A program made the translations under genes and the position numbers. This document shows, in pieces, positions 33,019-41,195 of a stretch of 64,000 nt of DNA (positions are counted from its first letter, which is position 1; every line of letters starts with the position of its first letter). Under the pieces are notes generated by a model. It saw only the letters and a list, made by a program, of their open reading frames with translations. It did no database searches and was not told the origin of the DNA. The stretch lies in assembly GCF_029603165.1 (NCBI RefSeq), contig NZ_JAQSVC010000004.1, forward strand, positions 1 through 64,000, read 5' to 3'. The stretch comes from Galbibacter pacificus. GTDB taxonomy: Bacteria > Bacteroidota > Bacteroidia > Flavobacteriales > Flavobacteriaceae.

Positions 33019-35142
33019 ATGCAAACACTCATTGAATACATCGGTGTTAAAACTTCAGTCTCAAAAAAGAGCATTGAAAATACCATTGCACTTCTTGAAC
33101 AGGATTGTACTATTCCCTTTATTTCTAGGTATAGAAAAGAAGTCACTGGAAATTTAGACGAAGTACAAATTGGTGAAATTGATAGTTTTAAAAAAGAATT
33201 TGAAACTCTTCAAAAGCGAAAAGAATCCATTTTGAAATCGCTTGAAGAACAAGAAGTACTTACAAACGAGCTTCAACAAAAAATTGAAGCAACCGTCAAT
33301 TTGGTAGATTTGGAAGATTTGTACCTCCCGTACAAGAAAACCCGAAAGACCAAGACAGATACAGCACGGGAAAACGGCCTGGAACCGCTTGCAAAAATAA
33401 TCATGGCCCAAAATGCCAATGATTTGGAGTTTGTTGCTTCAAAATACATCAATAGTACCATTTCTTCAGAAGAAGAAGCTTTGGAAGGTGCCCGGCATAT
33501 TATTGCCGAATGGGTTAATGAACGGATTGATATTAGAAATTTGTTAAGAAACCAATACGAACGGTATGCCGAAATCTCTACCAAAATTGTAAAAACAAAA
33601 AAGGAAGAAGAAGCTCAAAAATTCAGGGATTATTTTGATTGGTCAGAATCGTTAAAAAGATGCCCATCGCACAGGTTGTTGGCGATTTTAAGGGCTGAAA
33701 ACGAAGGCTTTATCAAAACAAAAGTCACCATTAATGAAGACAGGGCACTGGATATGATAGCGAATCGTGTTATTAAATCCAACAACGAATGCGCAACCCA
33801 AATAGAATTGGCCGTAAAAGATGCGTTTAAAAGGTTGTTGGCCCCTGCCCTATCAAATGAAGCATTGGGCAATGCAAAAGAAAAGGCAGACGACACGGCC
33901 ATAACCGTTTTTGAAAAAAACCTGCAACAATTATTGTTATGTCCGCCGCTTGGCGAAAAAACAATTCTTGCCATAGACCCCGGTTTTAGGACCGGTTGTA
34001 AAATTGTTTGCCTCGATAAACAAGGCTCACTGCTTCATAACGAAACCATTTACCCACACGAACCAAGAAAAGAAGCCACACAAGCCATTAAAAAAATAAA
34101 CACCTTGGTAAACGCCTATAAAATTGAGGCCATTGCCATTGGTAACGGAACCGCATCCAGAGAAACCGAGAATTTAATAAAACGCATCCGTTTTGATAGC
34201 GATGTACAGGTTTTTGTGGTTAGCGAAGCGGGTGCCTCTATTTATTCGGCTTCCAAAATTGCCCGGGAAGAATTTCCAAATTACGATGTTACCGTAAGGG
34301 GCTCGGTCTCCATTGGGAGAAGGTTGGCCGATCCTTTGGCCGAGCTCGTTAAAATAGAACCAAAATCTATTGGCGTGGGCCAGTACCAACACGATGTGGA
34401 CCAGACCAAACTTAAAAATAAGCTCGACCGTGTTGTGGAAAGTTGTGTAAACAAAATTGGCGTAAACATAAATACGGCCAGTAAACCGCTTATGAGCTAT
34501 GTATCGGGAATTGGTGAGAAACTGGCAGAAAATATAGTTTTATATCGTGAAGAACACGGTCCGTTTACATCAAGGGAAGAAATCAAGAATGTTGCCCGTT
34601 TAGGAAACAAGGCTTTTGAGCAAAGTGCCGGGTTTCTTCGCATAAAAAATGCCGACAACCCTTTAGACGATTCTTCCGTACACCCCGAAAGCTATCAAAT
34701 TGTAGAAAAAATGGCAACAGACATGAAAATTGCCGTAAACGAACTGATAGGAAACAAACCGCTGATTAAAAAAATTGACCTCCGTATATATTGCACCGCC
34801 CAAGTTGGCCTGCCAACGCTTAAAGACATTCTTAAAGAACTGGAAAAACCCGGCGTGGACCCAAGAGAAAAGGCAAAAATGTTTGAATTTGACCCCAATA
34901 TTAAAACCATAAACGATGTAAGATCCGGCCTAATCCTTCCGGGGATTGTAAACAACATCACCAATTTTGGCTGTTTTGTGGATATTGGCATAAAAGAAAG
35001 TGGTTTGGTGCATATTTCAAACCTCACCAATGCTTATGTTACCGATGTTAACGAAGTGGTAACGCTCCAACAACATGTACAGGTAAAAGTATTGGGAGTT
35101 GACATGCAACGTAAACGTATTCAGCTTTCCATGAATTTTTAA
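33019..35142 (+). CDS. tex: Tex family S1 RNA-binding protein
   Basis: The 707-residue protein follows Tex: an N-terminal helical domain (YIGVKTSVSKKSIENTI, FISRYRKEVTGNLDE), a YqgF/RuvX-like nuclease fold (LAIDPGFRTGCKIVCLDKQG, SEAGASIYSASKIAREEFP), a helix-hairpin-helix region (YVSGIGEKLAENIVLYRE) and an S1 domain at the C-terminus (GIVNNITNFGCFVDIGIKES). Tex binds nucleic acids and affects transcription. It starts 22 bp after metG and may be co-transcribed. Confidence 0.95.
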   Translation: MQTLIEYIGVKTSVSKKSIENTIALLEQDCTIPFISRYRKEVTGNLDEVQIGEIDSFKKEFETLQKRKESILKSLEEQEVLTNELQQKIEATVNLVDLEDLYLPYKKTRKTKTDTARENGLEPLAKIIMAQNANDLEFVASKYINSTISSEEEALEGARHIIAEWVNERIDIRNLLRNQYERYAEISTKIVKTKKEEEAQKFRDYFDWSESLKRCPSHRLLAILRAENEGFIKTKVTINEDRALDMIANRVIKSNNECATQIELAVKDAFKRLLAPALSNEALGNAKEKADDTAITVFEKNLQQLLLCPPLGEKTILAIDPGFRTGCKIVCLDKQGSLLHNETIYPHEPRKEATQAIKKINTLVNAYKIEAIAIGNGTASRETENLIKRIRFDSDVQVFVVSEAGASIYSASKIAREEFPNYDVTVRGSVSIGRRLADPLAELVKIEPKSIGVGQYQHDVDQTKLKNKLDRVVESCVNKIGVNINTASKPLMSYVSGIGEKLAENIVLYREEHGPFTSREEIKNVARLGNKAFEQSAGFLRIKNADNPLDDSSVHPESYQIVEKMATDMKIAVNELIGNKPLIKKIDLRIYCTAQVGLPTLKDILKELEKPGVDPREKAKMFEFDPNIKTINDVRSGLILPGIVNNITNFGCFVDIGIKESGLVHISNLTNAYVTDVNEVVTLQQHVQVKVLGVDMQRKRIQLSMNF

Positions 35143-35292
35143 GTCTAAAAAAGGTATCTTTGAAGGTGATGTAAACCCAGTTTTGGATGGTGAGGGAGTT
35201 GGTTGTAAATATATTGAAAGAAGTATTTAAATTTGTGCAAAACAAGACTTAAAAGAAAGAAAATATTTCAGAACATAAAAAGAGCTAAACAA

Positions 35293-35355
35293 CATTCTGA
35301 CCCAAAATTCCTTAAAAAACTGACTAATGATATTTGGGAGTTGGCAACCATTTAA
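35293..35355 (+). pseudogene. Fragment of a HigB/RelE-type toxin gene
   Basis: The plus-strand frame reads HSDPKFLKKLTNDIWEL, close to the FLKKLTxxDIWELR core of phage Gp49-like HigB toxins. It changes character at GAGTTGGCAACC and stops at TAA (35353-35355). No start or C-terminal half exists. A matching antitoxin-like relic lies at 36853-37122, so an original toxin-antitoxin pair was probably interrupted by the genes between. The match is short and I hold it loosely. A TATCTTTG -7 motif at 35155 has no intact gene behind it. Confidence 0.35.
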
Positions 35356-35366
35356 AAGAGATACAC

Positions 35367-36179
35367 TTGAAAACTAAATACGCATCTAAAAAGACAAATT
35401 CTTTTGGTCATACCGTTCAGATTAATGATTTTGAGATGTACTACGAGGAATACGGAGATGGAAAACCATTAGTGCTCTTGCATGGATTTGGTGGTTGTTC
35501 ACAGAATTGGCATCCTTTTATATCTAAACTTTCAGAGAATTATCGTTTGATAGTCATAGATATGCGCGGACATGGATATTCAACAAATCCAGTGAATAAA
35601 TTCACTCATCAGGATTCTGCAAATGACGTGTTCTTTTTGCTTGACAAGTTAGGGATTGACAGTTTTTCTGCCATGGGAATGAGTTCCGGTGGTATGACTC
35701 TACTGCATATGGCAATAAACCAACCCAAGCGCATTGATTCAATGATATTAATTAGTGCAACTTCTTATTTCCCCGAACAAGCAAGAGCCATTATGCGCAG
35801 AGCTTCATTTGAAACCTTGCCACAGGAAGTACGAGAAATGTATCGAGAGTGTGCAAAACGTGGAGATGAACAAATACGTCAACTTATTGCTCAATTTAAC
35901 GCATTGGGAGAAAACTATGACGATATGAGTTTAACTGAACAAGATTTATCAGCCATTACTGCTCAAACGCTTATTGTACAAGGAGATTGTGATAACTTTT
36001 TCCCGATTGAAATTTCTGAAAGCATGAAACGTTTTATTCCGAATTCCGAATTATGGATTATTTCAGGTGGCGAACATGTACCAATTTATGACGCAAAGAT
36101 TCCGTTCACTTCAAAAGCACTTAAATTCCTTGGTGGAATAGATAACAAGACACAATCGGATAGATATTTGAAAAAATAA
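35367..36179 (+). CDS. Alpha/beta hydrolase
   Basis: The protein (about 270 residues) has the alpha/beta-hydrolase fold with the oxyanion segment LLHGFGGCSQNW, DMRGHGYSTNP, nucleophile Ser in GMSSGGM, an acidic residue in VQGDCDNFFP and the catalytic His in GGEHVPIYD. No ATG lies before residue 24 of this frame. TTG at 35367 (LKTKYASKK), preceded by AAAAGAG, is my choice; TTG at 35334 falls inside an inverted repeat. Related proteins often carry a signal peptide, which is absent here, so the 5' end may have been cut. It lies between inverted repeats GTTGGCAAC (35340-35348) and GTTGCCAAC (36197-36205). The substrate is unknown. Confidence 0.75.
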   Translation: MKTKYASKKTNSFGHTVQINDFEMYYEEYGDGKPLVLLHGFGGCSQNWHPFISKLSENYRLIVIDMRGHGYSTNPVNKFTHQDSANDVFFLLDKLGIDSFSAMGMSSGGMTLLHMAINQPKRIDSMILISATSYFPEQARAIMRRASFETLPQEVREMYRECAKRGDEQIRQLIAQFNALGENYDDMSLTEQDLSAITAQTLIVQGDCDNFFPIEISESMKRFIPNSELWIISGGEHVPIYDAKIPFTSKALKFLGGIDNKTQSDRYLKK

Positions 36180-36196
36180 TGAATAAAAGAAAAACA

Positions 36197-36336
36197 GTTG
36201 CCAACAATGCTATACAAACACATAGGCGAGATAGTAGTAAATTCATGGGCTGTAGACCGCATCAACTTCTCAACGGTTTGATAAGTTTGAAGCCCGAAAT
36301 CACCTACTTTGCATATACTAAACGTTGTAAGCAAGC
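36197..36336. repeat. Cassette-like spacer with nested inverted repeats
   Basis: This 140-base non-coding element begins GTTGCCAACAAT and ends ACGTTGTAAGCAAGC. Arms nest toward the middle: outer GTTGCCAACAA with TTGTaaGCAAG, then TAGG (36223-36226) with CCTA (36303-36306), then GGGCT (36247-36251) with AGCCC (36291-36295). This resembles the imperfect hairpin of integron-type recombination sites, though the outer core fits GTTRRRY poorly. A related end, TTTGCCAACAAT, recurs at 37128. Confidence 0.45.
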
Positions 36337-36377
36337 TGAAAAAAAATTATACCCAGAATCAAAATTGGAATCGGAAA

Positions 36378-36851
36378 ATGAATTTTACGGAAACAGTAAT
36401 CTTGAATGAGAAACAAAAACTTGAGGTAATTCAATTGTGGAACAACGAATACCCAAAAGAGTTAAGCCTCCGCAATTTAGTCGAATTCGACCAATATCTT
36501 GATAAACTTTCCGACAAAAACCACATATTGCTTTCCGATGAAAACGAAACTGTAAAAGGATGGCTAATTTATTTTATAAGGGATAATGAGCAGTGTTTTG
36601 CGATGCTCGTGGATTCTTCCCTGCAAGGACAAGGGTTAGGTTCCAGATTTTTAAATTTGGCAAAAGAACGAAATTCAGAATTGAACGGCTGGGTTATTGA
36701 CAATGACAACGAACCCAAACAAAATGGGGAAAACTATTCATCACCGATTGGATTTTATCGCAAGAACGGATTTGAAATACGAACAGATATTCAACTGAAA
36801 AAGAAAAATATCAACGGAATTAAAGTCATATGGAAATCAACTAAAAAGTAA
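36378..36851 (+). CDS. GNAT family N-acetyltransferase
   Basis: The 157-residue protein is a compact GNAT enzyme. The acetyl-CoA site is in AMLVDSSLQGQGLGSRFLNLAKE (Q-x-x-G-x-G/A type) and the C-terminal SPIGFYRKNGFEI is typical. ATG at 36378 (MNFTETVILNEKQK) is preferred; upstream codons in frame lie in the hairpin spacer. It sits between the cassette-like spacer and the antitoxin relic, with the relic ATG 2 bases after its stop. The acceptor substrate is unknown. It is likely an acquired gene. Confidence 0.85.
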   Translation: MNFTETVILNEKQKLEVIQLWNNEYPKELSLRNLVEFDQYLDKLSDKNHILLSDENETVKGWLIYFIRDNEQCFAMLVDSSLQGQGLGSRFLNLAKERNSELNGWVIDNDNEPKQNGENYSSPIGFYRKNGFEIRTDIQLKKKNINGIKVIWKSTKK

Positions 36852-36852
36852 G

Positions 36853-37122
36853 ATGGAAAAATCATTTTAGATTTAGCGGTAAAAAGGAACAAATGAAAGA
36901 GGCGAATATGAATTTGAACTAAAACTTGAACTAATTGGAGATATGATTAAAACCGCTAGGAAAAAGAGAAAATTGACACAAGAACAATTGGGCGAATTAG
37001 TTGGAGTAAAAAAAGCTCAGATTTCAAGACTTGAAAATAGCACAGGAAATGTAACTTTTGAAACTGTGATGAAAACTTTCAATGCATTAGGAGCAAAATT
37101 GAACCTGACTTTACAAATATAA
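36853..37122 (+). pseudogene. HigA-type XRE antitoxin gene with broken N-terminus
   Basis: Three frames are needed. MEKSF starts at 36853 and hits TAG; the next frame reads FRFSGKK; the third reads GTNERGEYEFELKLELIGD and continues to TAA at 37120-37122. The intact part is a helix-turn-helix of HigA type (LTQEQLGELVGVKKAQISRL, GNVTFETVMKTFNALGAKL). ATG at 36943 could still give a 59-residue protein containing the whole DNA-binding domain. The missing pieces include part of the N-terminal segment that normally meets the toxin. Confidence 0.75.
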
Positions 37123-37152
37123 AAACGTTTGCCAACAATAGTAGTCATTGCA

Positions 37153-37307
37153 CAAACCGATATTTATAAAAACAACTGCTAAAGTTTTTTAAATATTTCC
37201 CTGCAATAAGCAAAACAATTACTCCCTCCATTTTTTGACTACTAAAAATTAGACTATTTATAAATTACATCCCTGTCCTTTTTAACTATAGGAGCAAACC
37301 GATATTT
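37153..37307. repeat. 13-bp direct repeat flanking spacer DNA before the ferritin gene
   Basis: CAAACCGATATTT occurs at 37153-37165 and again at 37295-37307, the second copy 25 bp before the ferritin start. The DNA between has no gene. A duplicated target of an insertion or a deletion/recombination scar would look like this. Confidence 0.45.
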
Positions 37308-37331
37308 CCTTAACTTTATAAAAAAAAGATC

Positions 37332-37850
37332 ATGTTAGCAAAAAAAATAGAAACTGCATTAAATAACCAAATAACCGTAGAAGCCGAATCTTCCCAAATA
37401 TATCTGGCAATGGCCTGTTGGGCGGAAGTTAAAGGCCTTGAAGGTGTTGCACAGTTTATGTACGACCAATCCAACGAAGAGCGAGAACACATGCTCAAAC
37501 TTGTAAAATTTATAAACGAGCGTGGAGGCCATGCAAAGATTTCGGCCTTAAAAGCCCCCAATGTAACTTTTGGAAGTTTTCAGGAAATGTTTCAAATGCT
37601 CCATGACCATGAAATCCTTGTTTCAGAAAGCATCAACAACCTTGTCCATATTACTTTAGAAGAGAAAGATTATGCCACACATAACTTCCTGCAATGGTAC
37701 GTTGCCGAACAAATTGAAGAAGAAGCCATGGCTAGGACCATTCTGGACAAAATAAACCTTATAGGCGACGATAAAGGTGGTTTGTATTTATTCGATCGGG
37801 ACATACAGCAATTAACGGTAACCAGTTCGGCTTCAACTCCCGACGAATAG
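37332..37850 (+). CDS. ftnA: Non-haem ferritin
   Basis: The 172-residue protein is a bacterial ferritin that oxidises Fe(II) and stores iron in a 24-subunit shell. The four-helix bundle begins LAKKIETALNNQITVEAESSQ. Ferroxidase-centre ligands are visible in EAESSQIYLAMACW, SNEEREHMLK (Glu and His) and VAEQIEEEAMARTI. Length is normal. Upstream TAACTTTA near 37310 is one base off the -7 consensus. Confidence 0.93.
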   Translation: MLAKKIETALNNQITVEAESSQIYLAMACWAEVKGLEGVAQFMYDQSNEEREHMLKLVKFINERGGHAKISALKAPNVTFGSFQEMFQMLHDHEILVSESINNLVHITLEEKDYATHNFLQWYVAEQIEEEAMARTILDKINLIGDDKGGLYLFDRDIQQLTVTSSASTPDE

Positions 37851-37900
37851 TTTTTTGACCATAAAAATGTTAAAGTTTATTTAGATTAAGTATAAATAAG

Positions 37901-37908
37901 TATATTTG
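37901..37908 (+). promoter_or_regulatory. -7 promoter element of the small Cys/Lys-rich gene
   Basis: TATATTTG fits TAnnTTTG exactly and is 26 bp before the TTG start at 37935. No clear -33 TTG is seen. Confidence 0.55.
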
Positions 37909-37934
37909 TCCTCGGTAATCAAATATTTTTTCCG

Positions 37935-38099
37935 TTGGGCAAGAAGAAAAAAGACAAAGAGAAGAAGAAAAACAAAAAAGTTAAAGAGCTTAAAGTTAAA
38001 GGCTTAAAATCTAAATGTTGCGAAAAATATAAAAAAAGCGAGTCCAAGCGCTGTAAAAAATGTCCTTGCTTTGACCTGATTAAAGAGAAAGCCGCATAG
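37935..38099 (+). CDS. 54-residue Lys-rich protein with CC and CxxC pairs
   Basis: The frame starts at TTG and gives MGKKKKDKEKKK, a run of lysines, then KSKCCEKYKKSESKRCKKCP and CFDLIKEKAA. Five Cys residues in a CC-x10-C-x2-C-x-C array suggest a small metal site. Lysine is over one third of the residues, which would suit binding to nucleic acid or membrane. Similar short proteins occur widely in Flavobacteriia as hypotheticals. A promoter before it and a terminator after it support a real gene. TTG start use is inferred. Confidence 0.7.
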   Translation: MGKKKKDKEKKKNKKVKELKVKGLKSKCCEKYKKSESKRCKKCPCFDLIKEKAA

Positions 38100-38180
38100 T
38101 TTTCCTTATAAAAATATTCAATCAAGCCCAAGATTGTTATTTATATTTCCACCAAAAAAAGTCAAGATGAGTTCAATATA

Positions 38181-38218
38181 AAAAGCCTTTAAAATTGAGA
38201 TTTTAGGGGCTTTTTTTT
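38181..38218 (+). terminator. Terminator after the small Cys/Lys-rich gene
   Basis: A 15-bp stem, AAAAGCCTTTAAAAT (38181-38195) with ATTTTAGGGGCTTTT (38200-38214), has two G-U pairs and a TGAG loop. Eight T follow at 38211-38218. Confidence 0.88.
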
Positions 38219-38243
38219 GCTTTGTTCAAACTATACAAAAAAT

Positions 38244-38574
38244 TTATTTCCTCAACATTAGCAATTCGTTACAATTTATTTCGGTAACTTAACGCTTTAC
38301 ACCTCCTTTATCCTGATAGGTTCTCGTGGTAAGTTTTCCTCTATGACTACCTCGTTTCCCTTAACCAAGTATTTCTCGACGATATTTGCGATACTCCCCA
38401 CGCTACCACTTGGTGGCATTGGGTATCCTTAATTAGTTCTCCATTTTGGTTTTTATAACTATCGTTGGTAGCAATGGAAAATTTTTCCAATTTTTTTCCG
38501 CTTTCTAAATTGAGAATCTCAGGATCATTTTCTAAATTACCAATTAACTTAATACTGTTTCTTAAACTGTTCAT
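38244..38574 (-). pseudogene. ssb: Broken single-stranded DNA-binding protein (ssb) paralogue
   Basis: From ATG at 38574 the minus strand reads MNSLRNSIKLIGNLENDPEI and on to DTQCHQVVAWG, a clear SSB N-terminal half. The rest is split: IVEKYLVKGNEVVIEE in a second frame, LTTRTYQDKGGVKR, a TAA, then VTEINCNELLMLRK ending at TAA (38244-38246) in a third. At least two frameshifts and one in-frame stop exist. The Trp of the usual DTQWH motif is Cys here. If translated, only a 75-residue product lacking half the OB fold would result. Confidence 0.85.
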
Positions 38575-38744
38575 AATTAAAAGAATTAATATTATTTTTA
38601 ACCGTAAATTCGGGCATTCAAATTCAACAGTACAAAGATTATATCCCCTTGGTTGCCTATTCGGTTATTACGTGGTTACTTTCGCTTAAATTCGGTTGTA
38701 AACATTTGTAATAGTTTGTAAATAGCTAATAACATCAGTTGTAT

Positions 38745-40274
38745 ATGGAAACTATAAGTAAAATAGCACTTAGAAACCTTCAAATTGAAGATTACCTGGA
38801 ACTTCGTTCGTCCATGATAGAAGCCTATAGCGGACTTGACGATGCCCCTTGGAAAGAGCACGAAATAAAAAAATTGCTCAACATTTTCCCAGAAGGCCAA
38901 TTGGTAATACTTGTAGACGAAAAAGTTGTAGGTTGTGCGTTGTCCTTAATTTTAGGTGAAGCCGATATAGACACCAATCACACTTATGAAGAAATCACTG
39001 GAAATTATACCTTTTCCACCCACAATCCGCTAGGTAATATTTTGTACGGCATCGATGTTTTTATTCATCCAAAATACAGGGGCCTGCGCCTGGGCAGAAG
39101 GCTGTACGATAAACGCAAAGAACTTACGGAACAGCTTAACCTAAAGGGCATTATGTTTGCCGGGCGTATTCCAAATTATAGCAAATACGCAAAAGAGATC
39201 AGCCCGAAGCAATACATAGAAAAAGTACGGATGAAAGAATTGTTCGACCCTGTTTTGGCATTTCAGCTAAGCAACGATTTTCACGTAAAAAAAATATTGA
39301 AAAATTATCTTGAAGGTGATGTGCAATCGTTGGAATATGCTGTTTTGATGGAGTGGAACAATATTTATTATGACGAAAGCCCAAAACTTATCAACGCAGC
39401 AAAATCGGTAGTGCGCCTTGGGCTGATACAATGGCAAATGCGGCCCTTAAAAAACCTGGATGCCCTATTCGAGCAAGCAGAATTTTTTATTGATGCCGTC
39501 TCTGGCTATGAAAGCGATTTTGCCTTGTTCCCAGAGCTCTTTACGGCACCTTTGATGGCCGATTACAATCACCTCAACGAAGCCGATGCCATTAGGGAAC
39601 TGGCAAAATATACAGAACCCATTCACCAAAAATTTCAAGAATTTGCCATTTCGTACAATACCAATATCATAACCGGCAGCATGCCCCATATAATCGACGG
39701 AAATCTGTACAATTCCGGCTTTTTGTGCAAAAGGGACGGCTCTTCAGAAATGTACACCAAAATACACATAACGCCCAATGAAGTAGCACATTGGGGGATG
39801 AAAGGAGGCGACGTGATAAAAACCTTTGATACCGATTGCGGAAAAATTGGCATCATGATTTGTTACGATGTTGAGTTCCCCGAATTGAGCAGACTATTGG
39901 CAGACGAAGGCATGCAACTCCTTTTTGTGCCATTCCTTACCGATACCCAAAACGGTTACACGCGTGTTAAGAGCTGTGCACAAGCTCGTGCCATAGAAAA
40001 TGAATGCTACGTGGCCATTGCAGGCTGTGTGGGGAATTTACCCAAAGTAAACAATATGGACATACAGTATGCGCAAGCTGCCGTTTTAACACCCTCTGAC
40101 TTTGCATTTCCCAATAATGGCATAAAAGCAGAGGCCACCCCAAATACCGAAATGACACTTTTAGTTGATGTAAATCTTGACCTTTTAAAGGAATTGCATG
40201 AGCATGGAAGTGTTAAAATTTTAAAAGATAGGCGATTAGATTTGTATGAAGTGAGAAAGAATTATCAAATTTAG
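38745..40274 (+). CDS. GNAT acetyltransferase-nitrilase superfamily fusion enzyme
   Basis: The 509-residue protein joins two enzymes. Residues about 1-215 are a GNAT domain (DVFIHPKYRGLRLGRRLYDKR is the acetyl-CoA loop). About 220-505 is a carbon-nitrogen hydrolase domain with the catalytic triad Glu (LFPELF), Lys (TKIHITP) and Cys (IMICYDVEFPEL). Fusions of this type are known in Bacteroidota and other bacteria, and the substrates are undefined. ATG at 38745 is the start. The gene is intact although relics lie on both sides. Confidence 0.9.
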   Translation: METISKIALRNLQIEDYLELRSSMIEAYSGLDDAPWKEHEIKKLLNIFPEGQLVILVDEKVVGCALSLILGEADIDTNHTYEEITGNYTFSTHNPLGNILYGIDVFIHPKYRGLRLGRRLYDKRKELTEQLNLKGIMFAGRIPNYSKYAKEISPKQYIEKVRMKELFDPVLAFQLSNDFHVKKILKNYLEGDVQSLEYAVLMEWNNIYYDESPKLINAAKSVVRLGLIQWQMRPLKNLDALFEQAEFFIDAVSGYESDFALFPELFTAPLMADYNHLNEADAIRELAKYTEPIHQKFQEFAISYNTNIITGSMPHIIDGNLYNSGFLCKRDGSSEMYTKIHITPNEVAHWGMKGGDVIKTFDTDCGKIGIMICYDVEFPELSRLLADEGMQLLFVPFLTDTQNGYTRVKSCAQARAIENECYVAIAGCVGNLPKVNNMDIQYAQAAVLTPSDFAFPNNGIKAEATPNTEMTLLVDVNLDLLKELHEHGSVKILKDRRLDLYEVRKNYQI

Positions 40275-40304
40275 AGGATATTACCCCCGTAAACTTCAAA
40301 ATAA

Positions 40305-40864
40305 ATGATAATTAATTTAAAAGGAGAAGTATGTAAAGACTTCTCAAAAGAAGAATGAAAAGAAAATGAAAAGTATAAAATCTCCAACTACGGCAGGATT
40401 ATAAGCTACAAATACAAAGAAGATGGAGAAATTATAAAGCCGGTGCTGGTTGGTGGCTATGAAGCCATTACCGCCATTAAAAAGGACAGAAAAAACGAGC
40501 TGCTGTATATATACACAGGGCTGTGGCAATTTTGTTTATAGACAACCCCGATAAATTAAAATTTGTAATTCATAAAGACCATAACAGATCTAATAACGAC
40601 TACAATAATTTGCTATGGGTAAACAGGAAACAGCTTACCGAACACAATAAAAACAGTCCTAAGATGCTTTTCGCCAAAGAAAAAAGAAAAACGCATAGAA
40701 CGTATGCAAAACTCACCGAGGCAAAAGTAAGGCTCATAAAACGAAAAATAAACGATCCCAACCGCAGGACCCGGCTAAAAATGATTGCAAAACAATTTGG
40801 CATCTCTAAAATGCAATTGTACAGAATTAAATCTGGCGAAAATTGTGGAAGTGTATATCCATAA
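40305..40864 (+). pseudogene. Broken NUMOD4/HNH endonuclease-like gene
   Basis: From ATG 40305 the frame reads LKGEVCKDFSKEE, then TGA (40356-40358) where the family has Trp, then KYKISNYGRIISYKYK, a NUMOD4 domain. After a one-base deletion near 40510 the second frame continues HRAVAILFIDNPDKLKFVIH and KDHNRSNNDYNNLLWV, an HNH_3-type core. The tail has a helix-turn-helix-like segment (MIAKQFGISKMQLYRIKSGE) as in related flavobacterial proteins. One stop and one frameshift inactivate it. Confidence 0.82.
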
Positions 40865-40877
40865 TCCAGAGGCTACA

Positions 40878-41195
40878 ATGGGCAAATATTGTCTTGAATG
40901 TAATGGAAAAATATTGGTAGGTCCAAAAAAATATTGCAGTGACTATTGTAGGAGCACCTACAATAGTAAACTAAATAAAGACAATAAAAACCTAATACGC
41001 AATATTAATAACCGCCTTAGGAAAAATTATAGGACCCTGGAAGAATTAAATCCCGATGGCAAAACAAAAACCACAAAATCCAGATTATTGGACAAAGAGT
41101 TTGATTTTGAGTACATAACCAATACATATACAACAAAAAAGGGAACAACCTATTTCTTTTTATACGATCGATATAGGTTACCTCCCTTTGGATAA
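40878..41195 (+). pseudogene. Zinc-ribbon protein gene frameshifted by a 4-bp duplication
   Basis: The protein starts MGKYCLECNGKILVGPKKYC with CxxC and a second Cys pair (CSDYC), a zinc-ribbon common in small flavobacterial proteins, then an NINNRLRKNYRTLEELNPDG segment. Near the end the DNA reads TACGATCGATATAGG. Removing one CGAT restores the frame as YDIGYLPLDNDFYMLVRRER with a stop at 41227-41229, the usual C-terminus. As it stands translation ends at 41195 with YDRYRLPPFG. About 15 residues are replaced or lost, so the product may be partly functional. Confidence 0.75.

Noticed and set aside
35155-35162. TATCTTTG as the promoter of the alpha/beta hydrolase gene
   Set aside because: It is about 200 bp upstream with stops and a gene fragment between; it more likely belonged to the lost gene.
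36179-36409. 76-residue open frame following the alpha/beta hydrolase
   Set aside because: It runs through the hairpin-prone spacer and into the GNAT gene in another frame; its composition looks random.
36197-37139. True integron attC sites
   Set aside because: The outer ends fit GTTRRRY poorly and no integron integrase is in the window, so I report only cassette-like spacers.
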